Shown: positions 26,332 through 35,121 of the stretch, piece after piece | How the letters are laid out: each line of letters begins with the position of its first letter | How positions within the stretch are numbered: position 1 is the stretch's first letter | Notes under the pieces: generated by a model | The model's input: the letters and a program-made list of their open reading frames with translations, nothing else | What the model was told of the DNA's origin: nothing | The model's database searches: none | Assembly: GCF_002286735.1 (NCBI RefSeq) | Contig: NZ_NRTA01000012.1 | Span: 55,147 to 119,146, forward strand | Direction: 5' to 3' | Source: Leptolyngbya sp. BC1307 | Lineage (GTDB): Bacteria > Cyanobacteriota > Cyanobacteriia > Phormidesmidales > Phormidesmidaceae | Length of the DNA: 64,000 nt | Made by a program: the position numbers and the translations under genes

Positions 26332-27069
26332 CTACAGGGGTAAGGCTGGAAAAAACGGCGCAAGCCAAAGCTGAATTTGAACATCCCAACCGAGGAGAAT
26401 AGCGATCGCCGTACTCACTACAATCGCCCCACCTGCTCTCTGTAATTTGCGACTGTGTGCACGCAGCGCTAACAATCGACGGCTGAGATATCGCCCACCA
26501 TAGGCAAATACTAACATGGGGATAGCAGCCCCGATGCCATAGAGCAACAGCAGTAAAAATGCGCTTTCGACTTGATGATCAACAGCTGCCAATACTAGAA
26601 TGCTGCCCAGCACCGGACCAGCGCAGGGAGTCCAGAGTAAGCCGATCTGAGTGCCCAGCCAAAACTCTCCTGTTAGGCCAATTCGCTTTGGTTCTTGGTC
26701 TGATTTTTTATATTTACGCTTGATTGGTAGGTAGCTCAAGAGTCGGTAGCGCCACTGGGGGTAGCGCCACTGTAGGTAGTAGCGCCACTGTGGGAAGAGA
26801 GTCAGCAAACCAACAGCTAAGAGGAGTATGATCGCCCCCGTTCTCAGTAGCCCCGCCAGGTGAGTGAACCAGCTAGCGGTAATCCCCAACAGACTGCCCG
26901 TCAGGGCAAATCCGCTGACGAGACCGAGTACTAAGGCGATAGGGCCATAGCGATGAGACTGGAGCGATCGCCCGACAATAATCGGCAAAACAGGCAAAAT
27001 GCAAGGAGAAAAAGTGGTTAGCAATCCGCCCAATAATGCCAATCCTAAAGAGAGCGAAGAAGTCACCAC
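26332..27069 (-). CDS. ccdA: cytochrome c biogenesis/thiol transporter CcdA
   Basis: CcdA carries reducing equivalents from cytoplasmic thioredoxin across the membrane. The 245-residue protein has about six membrane segments and both redox cysteines: Cys23 in FSPCILPVLP and Cys149 in WTPCAGPVLGS. A cytoplasmic loop between them contains three QWRY units, encoded by three copies of gtagcgccactg at 26746-26790 (plus-strand reading). It is directly preceded by a thioredoxin-like gene with an 18-bp gap. Confidence 0.92.
   Translation of the reverse strand: MVTSSLSLGLALLGGLLTTFSPCILPVLPIIVGRSLQSHRYGPIALVLGLVSGFALTGSLLGITASWFTHLAGLLRTGAIILLLAVGLLTLFPQWRYYLQWRYPQWRYRLLSYLPIKRKYKKSDQEPKRIGLTGEFWLGTQIGLLWTPCAGPVLGSILVLAAVDHQVESAFLLLLLYGIGAAIPMLVFAYGGRYLSRRLLALRAHSRKLQRAGGAIVVSTAIAILLGWDVQIQLWLAPFFPALPL
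26746..26790. repeat. triplicated 12-mer inside ccdA
   Basis: GTAGCGCCACTG occurs at 26746-26757, 26761-26772 and 26779-26790, spaced by 3 and 6 bp so the frame is kept. On the coding strand it gives three Q-W-R-Y units in a loop of CcdA. Confidence 0.85.
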
Positions 27070-27087
27070 AGTTGCAACACCCGATCC

Positions 27088-27684
27088 CTAAGCTAACAGC
27101 TGGCGAATGGTTTGTTCTGTCTGGTCGTAAGCGCCCTCACCAATATGGTCGTAGCGGATCATGCCGTCACGATCTGCCAAAAATAGATGGGGCCAAAACC
27201 GATTGCTGTAAGCTCGCCAGGTTGTGAACTCATTGTCAATCGGCACAGGATATTTGATTTGATGATCGGCTAGCGCCGCTTCGATATTACCGACCTCTCG
27301 CTCGAAGGCAAATTCAGGCGTGTGAATACCAATTACCTTTAGCCCTTGGGCTGCATACTGCTGATGCCAGCGGGTGATATAGGGCAGGGTACGCTGGCAG
27401 TTAATGCAGGCAAACGTCCAGAACTGGATAAGCACAACGCTTCCTTTCAAGTCAGAAACGGTTAAGGGCTCAGAATTTAGCCACTGGCTGATCCCCTGAA
27501 ACTCAGGGAGCTGCATTTGCGCTGGTAACGGCGGTAGGGTTGCTGCAGGCGGTGGGCTGAGCGCGATCGCACGATCAGGTAACGCTATCTCATAACGCAG
27601 CAATGCTCCGGCGGCTCCCGTCCCTAAAACGCCTAAGCCAAAGTACCAGAGCAGCTGGCGTCGCTGAAGCAGATGTTTATTCAT
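27088..27684 (-). CDS. TlpA-like membrane-anchored thioredoxin
   Basis: A 198-residue protein with a basic start (MNKHLLQRRQLLWYF), one membrane anchor (11-28) and a thioredoxin domain with active site FACINCQRTLPY (Cys93, Cys96). The tail with QIKYPVPIDNEF and HLFLADRDGMIRY is typical of the redoxin/DipZ C-terminal type. The domain is predicted to be periplasmic. It heads the operon followed by ccdA, cytochrome b and a molybdoenzyme, so it is the likely acceptor of electrons from CcdA. Confidence 0.92.
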   Translation of the reverse strand: MNKHLLQRRQLLWYFGLGVLGTGAAGALLRYEIALPDRAIALSPPPAATLPPLPAQMQLPEFQGISQWLNSEPLTVSDLKGSVVLIQFWTFACINCQRTLPYITRWHQQYAAQGLKVIGIHTPEFAFEREVGNIEAALADHQIKYPVPIDNEFTTWRAYSNRFWPHLFLADRDGMIRYDHIGEGAYDQTEQTIRQLLA

Positions 27685-27779
27685 TGGATTACCAATCTTG
27701 CACTGACTCAGTCAATCATCACCCTGCGAGAATGGGCTTAGCGATGGCTTAGAGGTTTCTGAGAGATGTGTTCGTAGCG

Positions 27780-29060
27780 TCATGGCGGCGGTTCGAGCAG
27801 CGTCACGCTGACCAGCGGTGTGACATTAAAGCCCTCGCTCAGCAGCTGACTTTGAATTTCTTTTGTCAGGCGGCGGCTCGTAGAATCAGCAGCAACATTC
27901 TGTCCTTTTCTGGGCTGCACGTAAACATTGCTCAGCAGCGTATTTTGACTGGCAATATCGGCATGAGTAAAGCGCACGTCGCTTTCGACCAGGCTGACGT
28001 ACGGATCGTTTTCGATCACTTTTTGAATGACAGCAAAGGCTCTCTGGGTGCGGCTAGAGCGCAGCAAATGAGGCGAGCTAGAAAACTGCCAGCCAAGCAG
28101 TAGGGCTAGGGCTAGCCCCGAGATGCCTAACACAATCGGAAAAAACTGCCGCTTGCCACGAGCGTATACCGCGCCTTGCGGTCTAAGACCGTACAGGCGA
28201 AAGACCAGGGCGCAGGAGATATTGATACCTGCGAGCTGAAGCAGCAGTAAGAAGATGCCGCTGATGACCATTTCTGGCTTTTGAATTGCGATCGCCATCC
28301 CAATCAATCCTGCGGGTGGAGCTAGCGCGGCTGCAACTAACATGCCAATCGCCGTCCCTGAGACCAGGCTGCTGCGCTCCGACTGCACAAGCTGCAAGGC
28401 CCCGGCCACACCGCCTGCTAAGGGCAACAGCACAGCCGTCGCAGAGACTTCGCTGGTAGAGATCATTTGAGCGGTGGCGGTCGTCTGGCCAAAGAGCAGA
28501 CTGAGCAGCAGCGTCGCGCTAACGACTACGGCAAGCGCCACAAAATAACGCAGCAGGCTACGCTTCAGCAGGTCAAAATCACCTCGGGCGGTGGCGATCG
28601 CTACGTTCATCGCCGGGCCACCAAAAGGGGCAATCAGCATGGCCGCGACCAATAAAAACACGCTATTGGTATAGAGCCCAATCCAAACGATGATGCCTGC
28701 GATCGCCGCATAGGCCAAAAAACTAGGCCAGGAGCCAATACTCTGCACACCCTGCAAAAAAACTTCGATAGAGCTGCGCGGCTGCACTTCTTTAAGCCCT
28801 TTCGGCATCTCATCAGTCGGCAAATGCATTGATAAGATGGCACTCGGTAGCAGCGAGACCTCAGCCTGCGGTAGCTCTTTTTCTAGCGCATCTAGCAGAT
28901 CACCGACCTGACGATTGGGCAGAAGGACAGCGATATTTTCGATTGGCCCAGCAATACCCGTGGCCGCAGTGAGCGATAGATTGCTCCCATCGCAGCGCTG
29001 AGCTAGCCTGAGAACCTGTTCGCCGTAGCCTTGAGGAACTTGAATTGAAAGCTGACGCAT
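27780..29060 (-). CDS. DUF389 (TIGR00341-type) membrane protein
   Basis: The protein has 426 residues. The N-terminal 110 residues are soluble (MRQLSIQVPQGYGEQV). The middle holds about seven hydrophobic helices with the DUF389 hallmark LLVAAMLIAPFGGPAMNVAIATARGD, split here near 147-172, and ATAVLLPLAGGVAGALQL. The C-terminal about 100 residues return to the aqueous phase. The family is widespread; no transported substrate is established. The stop is followed by the thioredoxin operon on the same strand after 95 bp. Confidence 0.88.
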   Translation of the reverse strand: MRQLSIQVPQGYGEQVLRLAQRCDGSNLSLTAATGIAGPIENIAVLLPNRQVGDLLDALEKELPQAEVSLLPSAILSMHLPTDEMPKGLKEVQPRSSIEVFLQGVQSIGSWPSFLAYAAIAGIIVWIGLYTNSVFLLVAAMLIAPFGGPAMNVAIATARGDFDLLKRSLLRYFVALAVVVSATLLLSLLFGQTTATAQMISTSEVSATAVLLPLAGGVAGALQLVQSERSSLVSGTAIGMLVAAALAPPAGLIGMAIAIQKPEMVISGIFLLLLQLAGINISCALVFRLYGLRPQGAVYARGKRQFFPIVLGISGLALALLLGWQFSSSPHLLRSSRTQRAFAVIQKVIENDPYVSLVESDVRFTHADIASQNTLLSNVYVQPRKGQNVAADSTSRRLTKEIQSQLLSEGFNVTPLVSVTLLEPPP

Positions 29061-29151
29061 AGGCTATGGCGCTCGATTCTTAGAGGATTGCGGATGCTCG
29101 CTCAGACTAGAGGATTAGAAGGAGCCCTGTCATAGGCCAACAGGCAGACGT

Positions 29152-29655
29152 TTGCCCAGAGCTGTCATCATCATCTTTAGTCAGAAGGAGCGCCGCCTCA
29201 ATTCTTGCTATGGTGGCAAAGTGACCAACGCTATAGAGCGGCCCTGTCCGCTGTCACAGGTGTTTGCCTTAGAGCCGCTGCGCAAACGCTTCAGCATTGT
29301 CAATGTGTTAGTCGGAGCGCTGGTGGCGCGAGGAATTTTGTTCATGCTGATGCCTGCTCTGCCCAATATTGTTGCTTTTTCCGTTTTGCTGGGCCTATTT
29401 GGGCTGGTCAATGCGTTTCCGATGCCGCTGATCGACTCCATTCTGTCCACCCGCAGCAATCAGCGCGAGCAGGGCGAAGTTCTGGGACTCAACGCTTCTT
29501 ACCTGAGCATGTCTAACGCTATTGGCCCAGCGGTTTCTGGCCTGCTGGTCACCGCTTTTGGCTATGCGATGCCCTTTTGGGTGGCGGGCGCACTGACGGT
29601 GATGATCGCAGGATTTGCGATTACCTTGAAAACGCCAGAGCCTGAAGCGAGCTAA
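29152..29655 (+). pseudogene. C-terminal remnant of an MFS transporter
   Basis: An open frame of 167 codons with only a TTG start encodes just the C-terminal five or so helices of a major facilitator transporter: FALEPLRKRFSIVNVLVGA, LVNAFPMPLIDSILSTRS, LGLNASYLSMSNAIGPAVSG and WVAGALTVMIAGFAITL. About 200 N-terminal residues expected for a 12-helix MFS protein are missing. The first about 35 codons do not look like MFS sequence. It is probably a deletion remnant. It overlaps the end of the CHAD gene by 4 bp tail to tail. Confidence 0.7.
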
Positions 29656-30701
29656 GCGATCGCCGCCTCTTTCAAAGCCTCTCCCGGCAAAGTACTGCGC
29701 AGCTTCAGATACTTCCGCTGGTAGGGCTGCCACTGCTGCCACAGTTCCAATCGCGACGTTTGAAACGCGGCCTCAAGGGTGGGCAACTGCTGCGGCCAGT
29801 CTGACCCGAGTTCATCGGCAAGAAACTGACTGACCACAATTTGATCTTGCAACTGACCTAAAATGCTCTGAAGGTTGCGAAATTCTCTTACCTGAGCGGC
29901 GTAGGTAATGTCGTAAAGCCCTCTGAAGAACTCCGTTTGGTAGCGAATGTCTTTGATCTGTTTGCGCAAGTCGTGAAGGCGATCGCCCTCTTCCTTGAAT
30001 AGTTGATTGAGTTTGGAGAGAGAAATATTGCTGATGGGAACAGTCTGATCGTTATGCTTGCGAGTAGCCACTAACCAGCCAGAATGCTGCAATAGTTCGG
30101 TGATAGGTGAAACAATTCGCGTAGCGGCGGCTCGCTGAGCTGGCTGCTGAGCGGCGGCAGAAAAAACAGGTTGCTCTACCCACCTTTTAAACAGACGAGT
30201 GAGCTTTTTGTAGGTCTTCTTTTTAAGAAACTTTTCTAAGCGAGAAAACTGCTTTTTGCGGCGTTTCTTTAGCTTTTTTAACAGCGCTTTTATAGTTTTT
30301 CTTTCGGTTTTGCTTAAGTCGCTGTCAGTTGCGCTGTTGTTTTCTTCAGGCTTGACCAGCGTTTGCTCAAACCACTGCTGCATCACGTCTAAATCGCGAA
30401 CTTTTCCCAGGGCTTTGGTAAGCTTGCCTACGGCTTTAGAGGGGGAGACCTGCTCGCCACTATCGGTACCTGGCTGAGGATCGCCGATCTCGACGACATC
30501 TGAAAAGAGGTTCAGGGCCGAGCGCAGCCGCCGGGTGCCGATGCGCATTTGATGCAGGGGCTCTGGGTCGGTGTCGGCTAGTACTTGCGATCGCAGCTTA
30601 AACACCCGCTTCGACTGCTGCCGAATGATCTGATACCCATAGCCTCCCAGCAAAGTCTTGTCTTGGGCAATTTGTTGTGAGGTCATCGGTGTTAGGGCCA
30701 T
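29652..30701 (-). CDS. CHAD domain protein
   Basis: A 349-residue helical protein with the CHAD signature HQMRIGTRRLRSALNLF (about 49-65), VRDLDVMQQWFEQTL and LRKQIKDIRYQTEFFRG. It is very rich in Lys and Arg (KKLKKRRKKQF in the middle), as expected for CHAD domains, which bind polyphosphate. No CYTH/triphosphate tunnel partner is fused or adjacent. A role at polyphosphate granules is inferred from the family. Confidence 0.92.
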   Translation of the reverse strand: MALTPMTSQQIAQDKTLLGGYGYQIIRQQSKRVFKLRSQVLADTDPEPLHQMRIGTRRLRSALNLFSDVVEIGDPQPGTDSGEQVSPSKAVGKLTKALGKVRDLDVMQQWFEQTLVKPEENNSATDSDLSKTERKTIKALLKKLKKRRKKQFSRLEKFLKKKTYKKLTRLFKRWVEQPVFSAAAQQPAQRAAATRIVSPITELLQHSGWLVATRKHNDQTVPISNISLSKLNQLFKEEGDRLHDLRKQIKDIRYQTEFFRGLYDITYAAQVREFRNLQSILGQLQDQIVVSQFLADELGSDWPQQLPTLEAAFQTSRLELWQQWQPYQRKYLKLRSTLPGEALKEAAIA

Positions 30702-30720
30702 ATGTTATTTGGATTTGGGG

Positions 30721-30746
30721 CTTCTCAGCGCTTCTTCTCAGCGCTT
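30721..30746. repeat. 13-bp tandem duplication
   Basis: CTTCTCAGCGCTT occurs twice in a row at 30721-30733 and 30734-30746, just before a strong Shine-Dalgarno-like sequence. Confidence 0.85.
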
Positions 30747-30762
30747 GTGGAGGAGGTGTTTT

Positions 30763-30897
30763 ATGAGCGTTTCAGCTAAACGCCGATACCAAACTTCTCT
30801 ACTAGAAGCACTCCTTATCAATATGCGGGTTGTATATTATAACGAGTTTCTCGATTGGCTTGGGCAAGTCGTTATTTTCTTTAAAGGTTGTGACTGA
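30763..30897 (+). CDS. possible 44-residue small protein with strong ribosome-binding site
   Basis: The ATG at 30763 is preceded by a perfect AGGAGG at 30751-30756 with 6 nt spacing, among the best in the window. The product begins MSVSAKRRYQTSLLEALLIN and has an amphipathic to hydrophobic second half (DWLGQVVIFFKGCD). Composition is basic at the N-terminus. I do not recognise it. The short length and lack of a known family keep confidence low. Confidence 0.35.
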   Translation: MSVSAKRRYQTSLLEALLINMRVVYYNEFLDWLGQVVIFFKGCD

Positions 30898-31233
30898 GCG
30901 ATCGCTCCTCTATGGGCAAATGTCATGACGGATACCCTGAGGTAGATATTGGGTATTCCTTAAAGTCCTTAACGCCCTGCGGCTGTGGTCTTGCGGCTGT
31001 GGTTTTAAGGTCAGGGGGCTGATGGCCCTGTTGAGTCGGTTACTCCCTAGACGCTTCAGCTCATAGGAAAGATGTTTCGTTACCTGGCAGAGCATCCTTG
31101 AGCCGCCAAAGCGTCATGCTAGCTTTGATGGTTAGTGGCTAGCGCTTTTTTTGGGCATTCTGCCTACGTAAGCTGAGCCCAAATTATGGGCCTATATTAA
31201 TCTCTCTGCAATACCTGAGTACCTGATTTCAAA
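30898..31233. other. spacer upstream of the MASE1 kinase
   Basis: No gene seen. It contains a repeated TGCGGCTGTGGT pair near 30978-31003 and the possible terminator described separately at 31108-31152. The kinase start at 31234 has no clear Shine-Dalgarno sequence. Confidence 0.5.
31108..31152 (+). terminator. possible intrinsic terminator upstream of the kinase gene
   Basis: GCTAGC at 31118-31123 pairs with GCTAGC at 31138-31143, with outer AAAGC/GCTTT pairing. A run of seven T ends at 31152. The loop is long (14 nt), so strength is uncertain. It could end a transcript from the small frame at 30763 or act as an attenuator in the kinase leader. Confidence 0.4.
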
Positions 31234-33060
31234 ATGCCACCCTTTAAAGGCCTACTTAATCGCCTTCTGTTCAATAGAACCTCTGCCATCAGCCTGATGA
31301 TTTTGTTGCCGGTACATTTTTGCCTGGCAAAAATATCGGGAATTTTTGCTTTTGAAGATGCTACCGCCATCATTTGGCCTTCTACCGGCATCTTTTTAGC
31401 CGCGACGCTGATACTGGGCTACAAGGTCTGGCTGCCCATGTTCATTAGCGATTGGATTGTGGGCGAGGTGCTGTACTACAAATTTCTCCCGCTTAGCTTC
31501 TCTATTGCTGCTATCGATACGATTGAAGTGGCTTGTGTGGGCTTGGTGATTCTACACTTCGTTAAGCGCAGGTACCCCTTTGATCGGGTCAATAGCACCT
31601 TGCGGTATATGTCGCTGCTAGTGCCTATCCCGTTGGTGACTGCTGGCTTAGCGATCGCCACGCTCTGTCTCTTTAGGGTGAGTGAGTGGAATGGGTTTTG
31701 GCTAGCCTATAAGGGCTGGCTATGTGGAATGCTCACTGGCGGAGTCGTGATTACGCCTTTGATTCTCTGCGTCTGGCACTCTATTCAAAAAAGGGCCTGG
31801 CGGCTTCCGGCTGCTCAGCTCGCAGAGTTTAGCGTTGTCTTTGGATTACTCATCCTGATTGGTCTGACGGCTTTTTCGGGGGCGACGCCGGTTGAATACG
31901 GACTAATTTTTCCGCTCATCTGGTCGGCTATTCGCTTTAGCCCTCGCGAATCAGCTTTTTTGGCAGTGGTCATGAGCGCGATCGCCATTTACCAAACCCT
32001 ACATGGCCACGGATCTTTTGCCCAAGACGAATCCACTCAAGCAGCCGTTTTACTTCAGCTATTCATCGCCTCTCTAACCATTGCAGCACTGGTTTTATCA
32101 GCAGCTATTCAAGAAAACCGGCAGGCCAATGACAATCTAAGACATATCAACGAAGATTTAGAAAATCGGGTAGAGGGCCGTACCGAAGAACTCAGCAATG
32201 CCCTACGAGAGCTGAGAAAAACGCAGACCCATCTTGTTCAGCAAGAGAAAATGTCGGGCCTGGGTCAAATGGTGGCAGGTGTTGCCCATGAGATTAACAA
32301 CCCGGTCAACTTTATTCACGGAAATCTGACATACATTCAGCAGTATGCTAAAGACATGCTGCACCTCATTCAGCTCTATCAGCAGCATTTCCCCCATCCG
32401 CCTGCCGAGATCCAAGCTGAGCAAGAAACTATTGACCTAGCGTTTTTAAAGCAAGACTTAGCCAAAGTCTTAACCTCTATGACCATAGGAACGACCCGAA
32501 TTACGGAGATCGTACTGTCGCTGCGCAACTTTTCTCGAATGGATGAATCTGAATCTAAGGTCGTTGATATCCACGCAGGTATAGAGAGTACGCTGATGAT
32601 TTTGCAGCATCGGCTCAAAGCTTCCTCTCAGCGACCCGCCATTAGCGTCGTTCGCGACTACGGCCAGTTGCCCCTCGTCCAGTGCTACGCTGGCCAGCTT
32701 AATCAGGTATTTATGAATCTTTTGGTCAACAGCATCGACGCCCTAGAAACAGATCTACTCAACCACCCCAACGCTGACAAATCACCACAAATTACTCTCC
32801 GCACTGAAGCCCGCGCCGACAGCATCACCGTCAGCATTGCCGATAATGGGACAGGGATTTCTCCAGACGTGAAAAGACGCATGTTTGATCCGTTCTTCAC
32901 CACTAAAGAGGTAGGCAAAGGCACTGGCATGGGTATGGCTATTAGCTATCAGCTGATTACCGAAAAGCACGGCGGTAAAATTGAGTGCTTCTCCGAAGAA
33001 GGCGCTGGTACAGAGTTTATGATTGAAATTCCGATCTGTCTCTCTGCCGATGTCACGTAG
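31234..33060 (+). CDS. MASE1-domain sensor histidine kinase
   Basis: A 608-residue membrane kinase. Residues about 10-290 hold about eight hydrophobic segments of the MASE1 type, including FEDATAIIWPSTGIFLAA. A coiled coil (about 295-335, NEDLENRVEGRTEELS) leads to the dimerisation/H-box with His352 in VAGVAHEINNPVNFIHGN. The ATPase domain has N-box FMNLLVNSIDAL and G-boxes ADNGTGISPD, VGKGTGMGMAI. All catalytic motifs look intact. No response regulator is adjacent. The MASE1 ligand is unknown. Confidence 0.93.
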   Translation: MPPFKGLLNRLLFNRTSAISLMILLPVHFCLAKISGIFAFEDATAIIWPSTGIFLAATLILGYKVWLPMFISDWIVGEVLYYKFLPLSFSIAAIDTIEVACVGLVILHFVKRRYPFDRVNSTLRYMSLLVPIPLVTAGLAIATLCLFRVSEWNGFWLAYKGWLCGMLTGGVVITPLILCVWHSIQKRAWRLPAAQLAEFSVVFGLLILIGLTAFSGATPVEYGLIFPLIWSAIRFSPRESAFLAVVMSAIAIYQTLHGHGSFAQDESTQAAVLLQLFIASLTIAALVLSAAIQENRQANDNLRHINEDLENRVEGRTEELSNALRELRKTQTHLVQQEKMSGLGQMVAGVAHEINNPVNFIHGNLTYIQQYAKDMLHLIQLYQQHFPHPPAEIQAEQETIDLAFLKQDLAKVLTSMTIGTTRITEIVLSLRNFSRMDESESKVVDIHAGIESTLMILQHRLKASSQRPAISVVRDYGQLPLVQCYAGQLNQVFMNLLVNSIDALETDLLNHPNADKSPQITLRTEARADSITVSIADNGTGISPDVKRRMFDPFFTTKEVGKGTGMGMAISYQLITEKHGGKIECFSEEGAGTEFMIEIPICLSADVT

Positions 33061-33121
33061 CGGCTTTTGCTAAAGCGATCGCTACAGCGTTTTAAAGTAT
33101 GGGGCTCAAGGGCACGCGAGA

Positions 33122-33787
33122 CTATATTTTTCGGTATTTAATAATCATGCAGGTCGGGTAAATGACGTCAGCAATCACTTGCTCGCTCGCCGGAAAATCC
33201 ATATGTTCTTCAAACAGTTCAATGCTCGTATTTTTTAGGAGCCGGGCATGAAAGTATTCCATCAGGGTGTGTCCTGGCTGAGATAGCTTAATTGATCGGT
33301 TGAAAATGTAAGAAGTTACGTTTCGCTTGGCGAAGTAATCACCATTTTGATCGTTGATGTAGCTTTCCAAGAGCTGAGTGACCGGATGCTTTGCCAAAAT
33401 CAGCAGAATGCCGTTGGGCTTTGTCACTCGAACCATTTCTTCAAGTGCGCCGGGTACCTGATCTGATGCCTGAAGCGCGTAATAACTGGTGATGATGTCA
33501 AAGGTATTTGCCTCGTAAGGAAGTTCGTTCATACTCCCTACAGCAAAATTGCCGCATTCTCTGTCTTTTGCTAGCGCTATTTGTTTTTCTGAGACATCTA
33601 AACCGTAGACCTTAGCCCCCTTTTCTGCATAGACGGCGGCATCCTGCCCAGACCCACAGCCGATATCAAGCAACTGCTTTCCGGCTAAAGGTTCGGTTAT
33701 CAGGCTATAAAAATGCGATTTCATCTCCCTTTCTAAATCGGCTGACCCCTTGGCATATTTTTCAGCAAACTCGTTGTAATTAGTCAT
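33122..33787 (-). CDS. class I SAM-dependent methyltransferase
   Basis: The 221-residue protein has motif I LLDIGCGSGQDAAVYAEKG (about 39-57), motif II GLDVSEKQIALAKDR and post-motif IV ITSYYALQ, typical of Methyltransf_11/25-type enzymes. Substrate unknown. It is 9 bp downstream of another methyltransferase gene, so the two are an operon. Both have fewer HIP1 sites and look more AT-rich than neighbours, suggesting acquisition. Confidence 0.88.
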   Translation of the reverse strand: MTNYNEFAEKYAKGSADLEREMKSHFYSLITEPLAGKQLLDIGCGSGQDAAVYAEKGAKVYGLDVSEKQIALAKDRECGNFAVGSMNELPYEANTFDIITSYYALQASDQVPGALEEMVRVTKPNGILLILAKHPVTQLLESYINDQNGDYFAKRNVTSYIFNRSIKLSQPGHTLMEYFHARLLKNTSIELFEEHMDFPASEQVIADVIYPTCMIIKYRKI

Positions 33788-33796
33788 AGATTGTGC

Positions 33797-34441
33797 TCAC
33801 TTCTGAAAGACCATAAGATAGCCCGGAACACTCGCATGCTTAAATGAGGGAATAGTCAGCTCTGTCGCCTGTATTAGCGATAAGTCGCTAAATATCTCTT
33901 CGACTTCAGAAATAGAATAGTGGATGAATGGAGACTGCGACCAAGTAGGATGCAGCAAACAGTGCCTGCACGGGCCAAAACGAATGCTCCGATACTGATG
34001 GCTTCGCAGCCGATCATAAGCGTAATCGTAGATGACGAGCCTACCGTTTTTCTTTAGAACAGACCTGATAGACCGCACTAAGAGGTTTCTGTGGGAAGTG
34101 TCGGCGATCGTACTAAAGACGCCAAACATTGAAAACATATCGACTTTTAGGGTTTTAGCCAGCTCGGCAAGCTTGTCAAAGTGGTGAACCGGGATGGGGG
34201 TATCTTTCTGCATATGAGCTATGCAGTCGCGTGAGACTTCAATGCCTGTAAGATTTTTAAATCCTCGTTCCCTTAGCTGGCGAAGATTTCGGCCTCTGCC
34301 AAAACCAAAGTCAAGGATAGATTGATCTGTCTGTGGGAGAGAAATGGGTAAGTCTAACAGGCCAGGGATATTTGAATGATCTACCCGATGGAAACTATCC
34401 CAATAAGAGATATCTGTTTTAACTCGCAGTAAACTTGTCAT
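33797..34441 (-). CDS. class I SAM-dependent methyltransferase
   Basis: The 214-residue protein has motif I ILDFGFGRGRNLRQLRERG (about 42-60), then GIEVSRDCIAHMQ, the SAM acid loop. The conserved first Gly of motif I is Phe-Gly here. The second half contains YRSIRFGPCRHCLLHPTW, with two close Cys, and the stop is near ends typical for this family. Substrate unknown. It is the first gene of the two-gene methyltransferase operon. Confidence 0.82.
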   Translation of the reverse strand: MTSLLRVKTDISYWDSFHRVDHSNIPGLLDLPISLPQTDQSILDFGFGRGRNLRQLRERGFKNLTGIEVSRDCIAHMQKDTPIPVHHFDKLAELAKTLKVDMFSMFGVFSTIADTSHRNLLVRSIRSVLKKNGRLVIYDYAYDRLRSHQYRSIRFGPCRHCLLHPTWSQSPFIHYSISEVEEIFSDLSLIQATELTIPSFKHASVPGYLMVFQK

Positions 34442-34523
34442 TCCAACAAGGCTCCAAAATTTAGAAGTCTTCGATCTGGTGGTCTATGCGCTGATGATTT
34501 GGAGAACTCTATTCAGGAACAAA

Positions 34524-34561
34524 CTTGATTCACTCTCGATAGCTTGATTCACTCTCGATAG
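34524..34561. repeat. 19-bp perfect tandem duplication
   Basis: CTTGATTCACTCTCGATAG occurs at 34524-34542 and 34543-34561 without a gap. Confidence 0.9.
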
Positions 34562-34684
34562 TTAAAGATGAGAAATAGTTGAAAACACGGATATGACTTT
34601 ATCAGGATCGTAAACATACCTAACAGCGAGAATATACTTAGGTGAGACAACGGATATTCCATCGTATCCCTCAGTTATTTGCAC
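34562..34684 (-). CDS. 40-codon frame, possible gene remnant
   Basis: A GTG-started frame encodes a 40-residue peptide with SPKYILAVRYVYDPDKVISV and a stop right beside the 19-bp tandem repeat. The sequence looks protein-like rather than random. It may be the tail of a larger lost protein; I do not recognise it. It lies in a 944-bp stretch without intact genes. Confidence 0.25.
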   Translation of the reverse strand: MQITEGYDGISVVSPKYILAVRYVYDPDKVISVFSTISHL

Positions 34685-34970
34685 GTATTCTTACGGATGC
34701 TTTGTGACCCTACTTAGGCATCTCTAAGGTTTTCAGCAGGGGTTTTCAGCCGGCTTATGGTGTGGTGGATGCGATCGCGCCTAAGAAAAGTAGAGAACCC
34801 GGCTTGATCGATCTATTTCGCTAGGCTGCGCGCTCAGTATCGAGATATTACGGCAGTTGCTGATATTTACATTGCTTAATAGGATGAATAGATGCGTATC
34901 TGGCAAATCATGTGGTTGAAATATGATTTAACGATTGCCAGCGCTTTTTACTATTCTCAGTTAGGCATAC

Positions 34971-35114
34971 GTGGCTTATATCAGTGCTAATTCAACCAAG
35001 AAGGAAGAACTCCAGGCTTGGTTTTCAAATGTGCCAGCAGATTTGCTAGCGGGTGCTGTGGTCGCTCTGGCACTGATTCCCGAGGCGATCGCTAGCAAAA
35101 GACTCAGCCCGTAA
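34971..35114 (+). pseudogene. N-terminal remnant of a SulP anion transporter
   Basis: From a GTG at 34971 the frame reads an N-terminus ending VPADLLAGAVVALALIPEA, the standard start of SulP family transporters (bicarbonate or sulfate permeases, normally 500-plus residues). Agreement stops right after Ile-Ala, where the family continues with Phe-Ser, and six unrelated codons lead to a stop at 35112. The break falls at a HIP1 site (35085-35092). A strong terminator follows 8 bp later. This fits an internal deletion that removed nearly the whole gene. Confidence 0.8.
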
Positions 35115-35121
35115 AGCTAAG

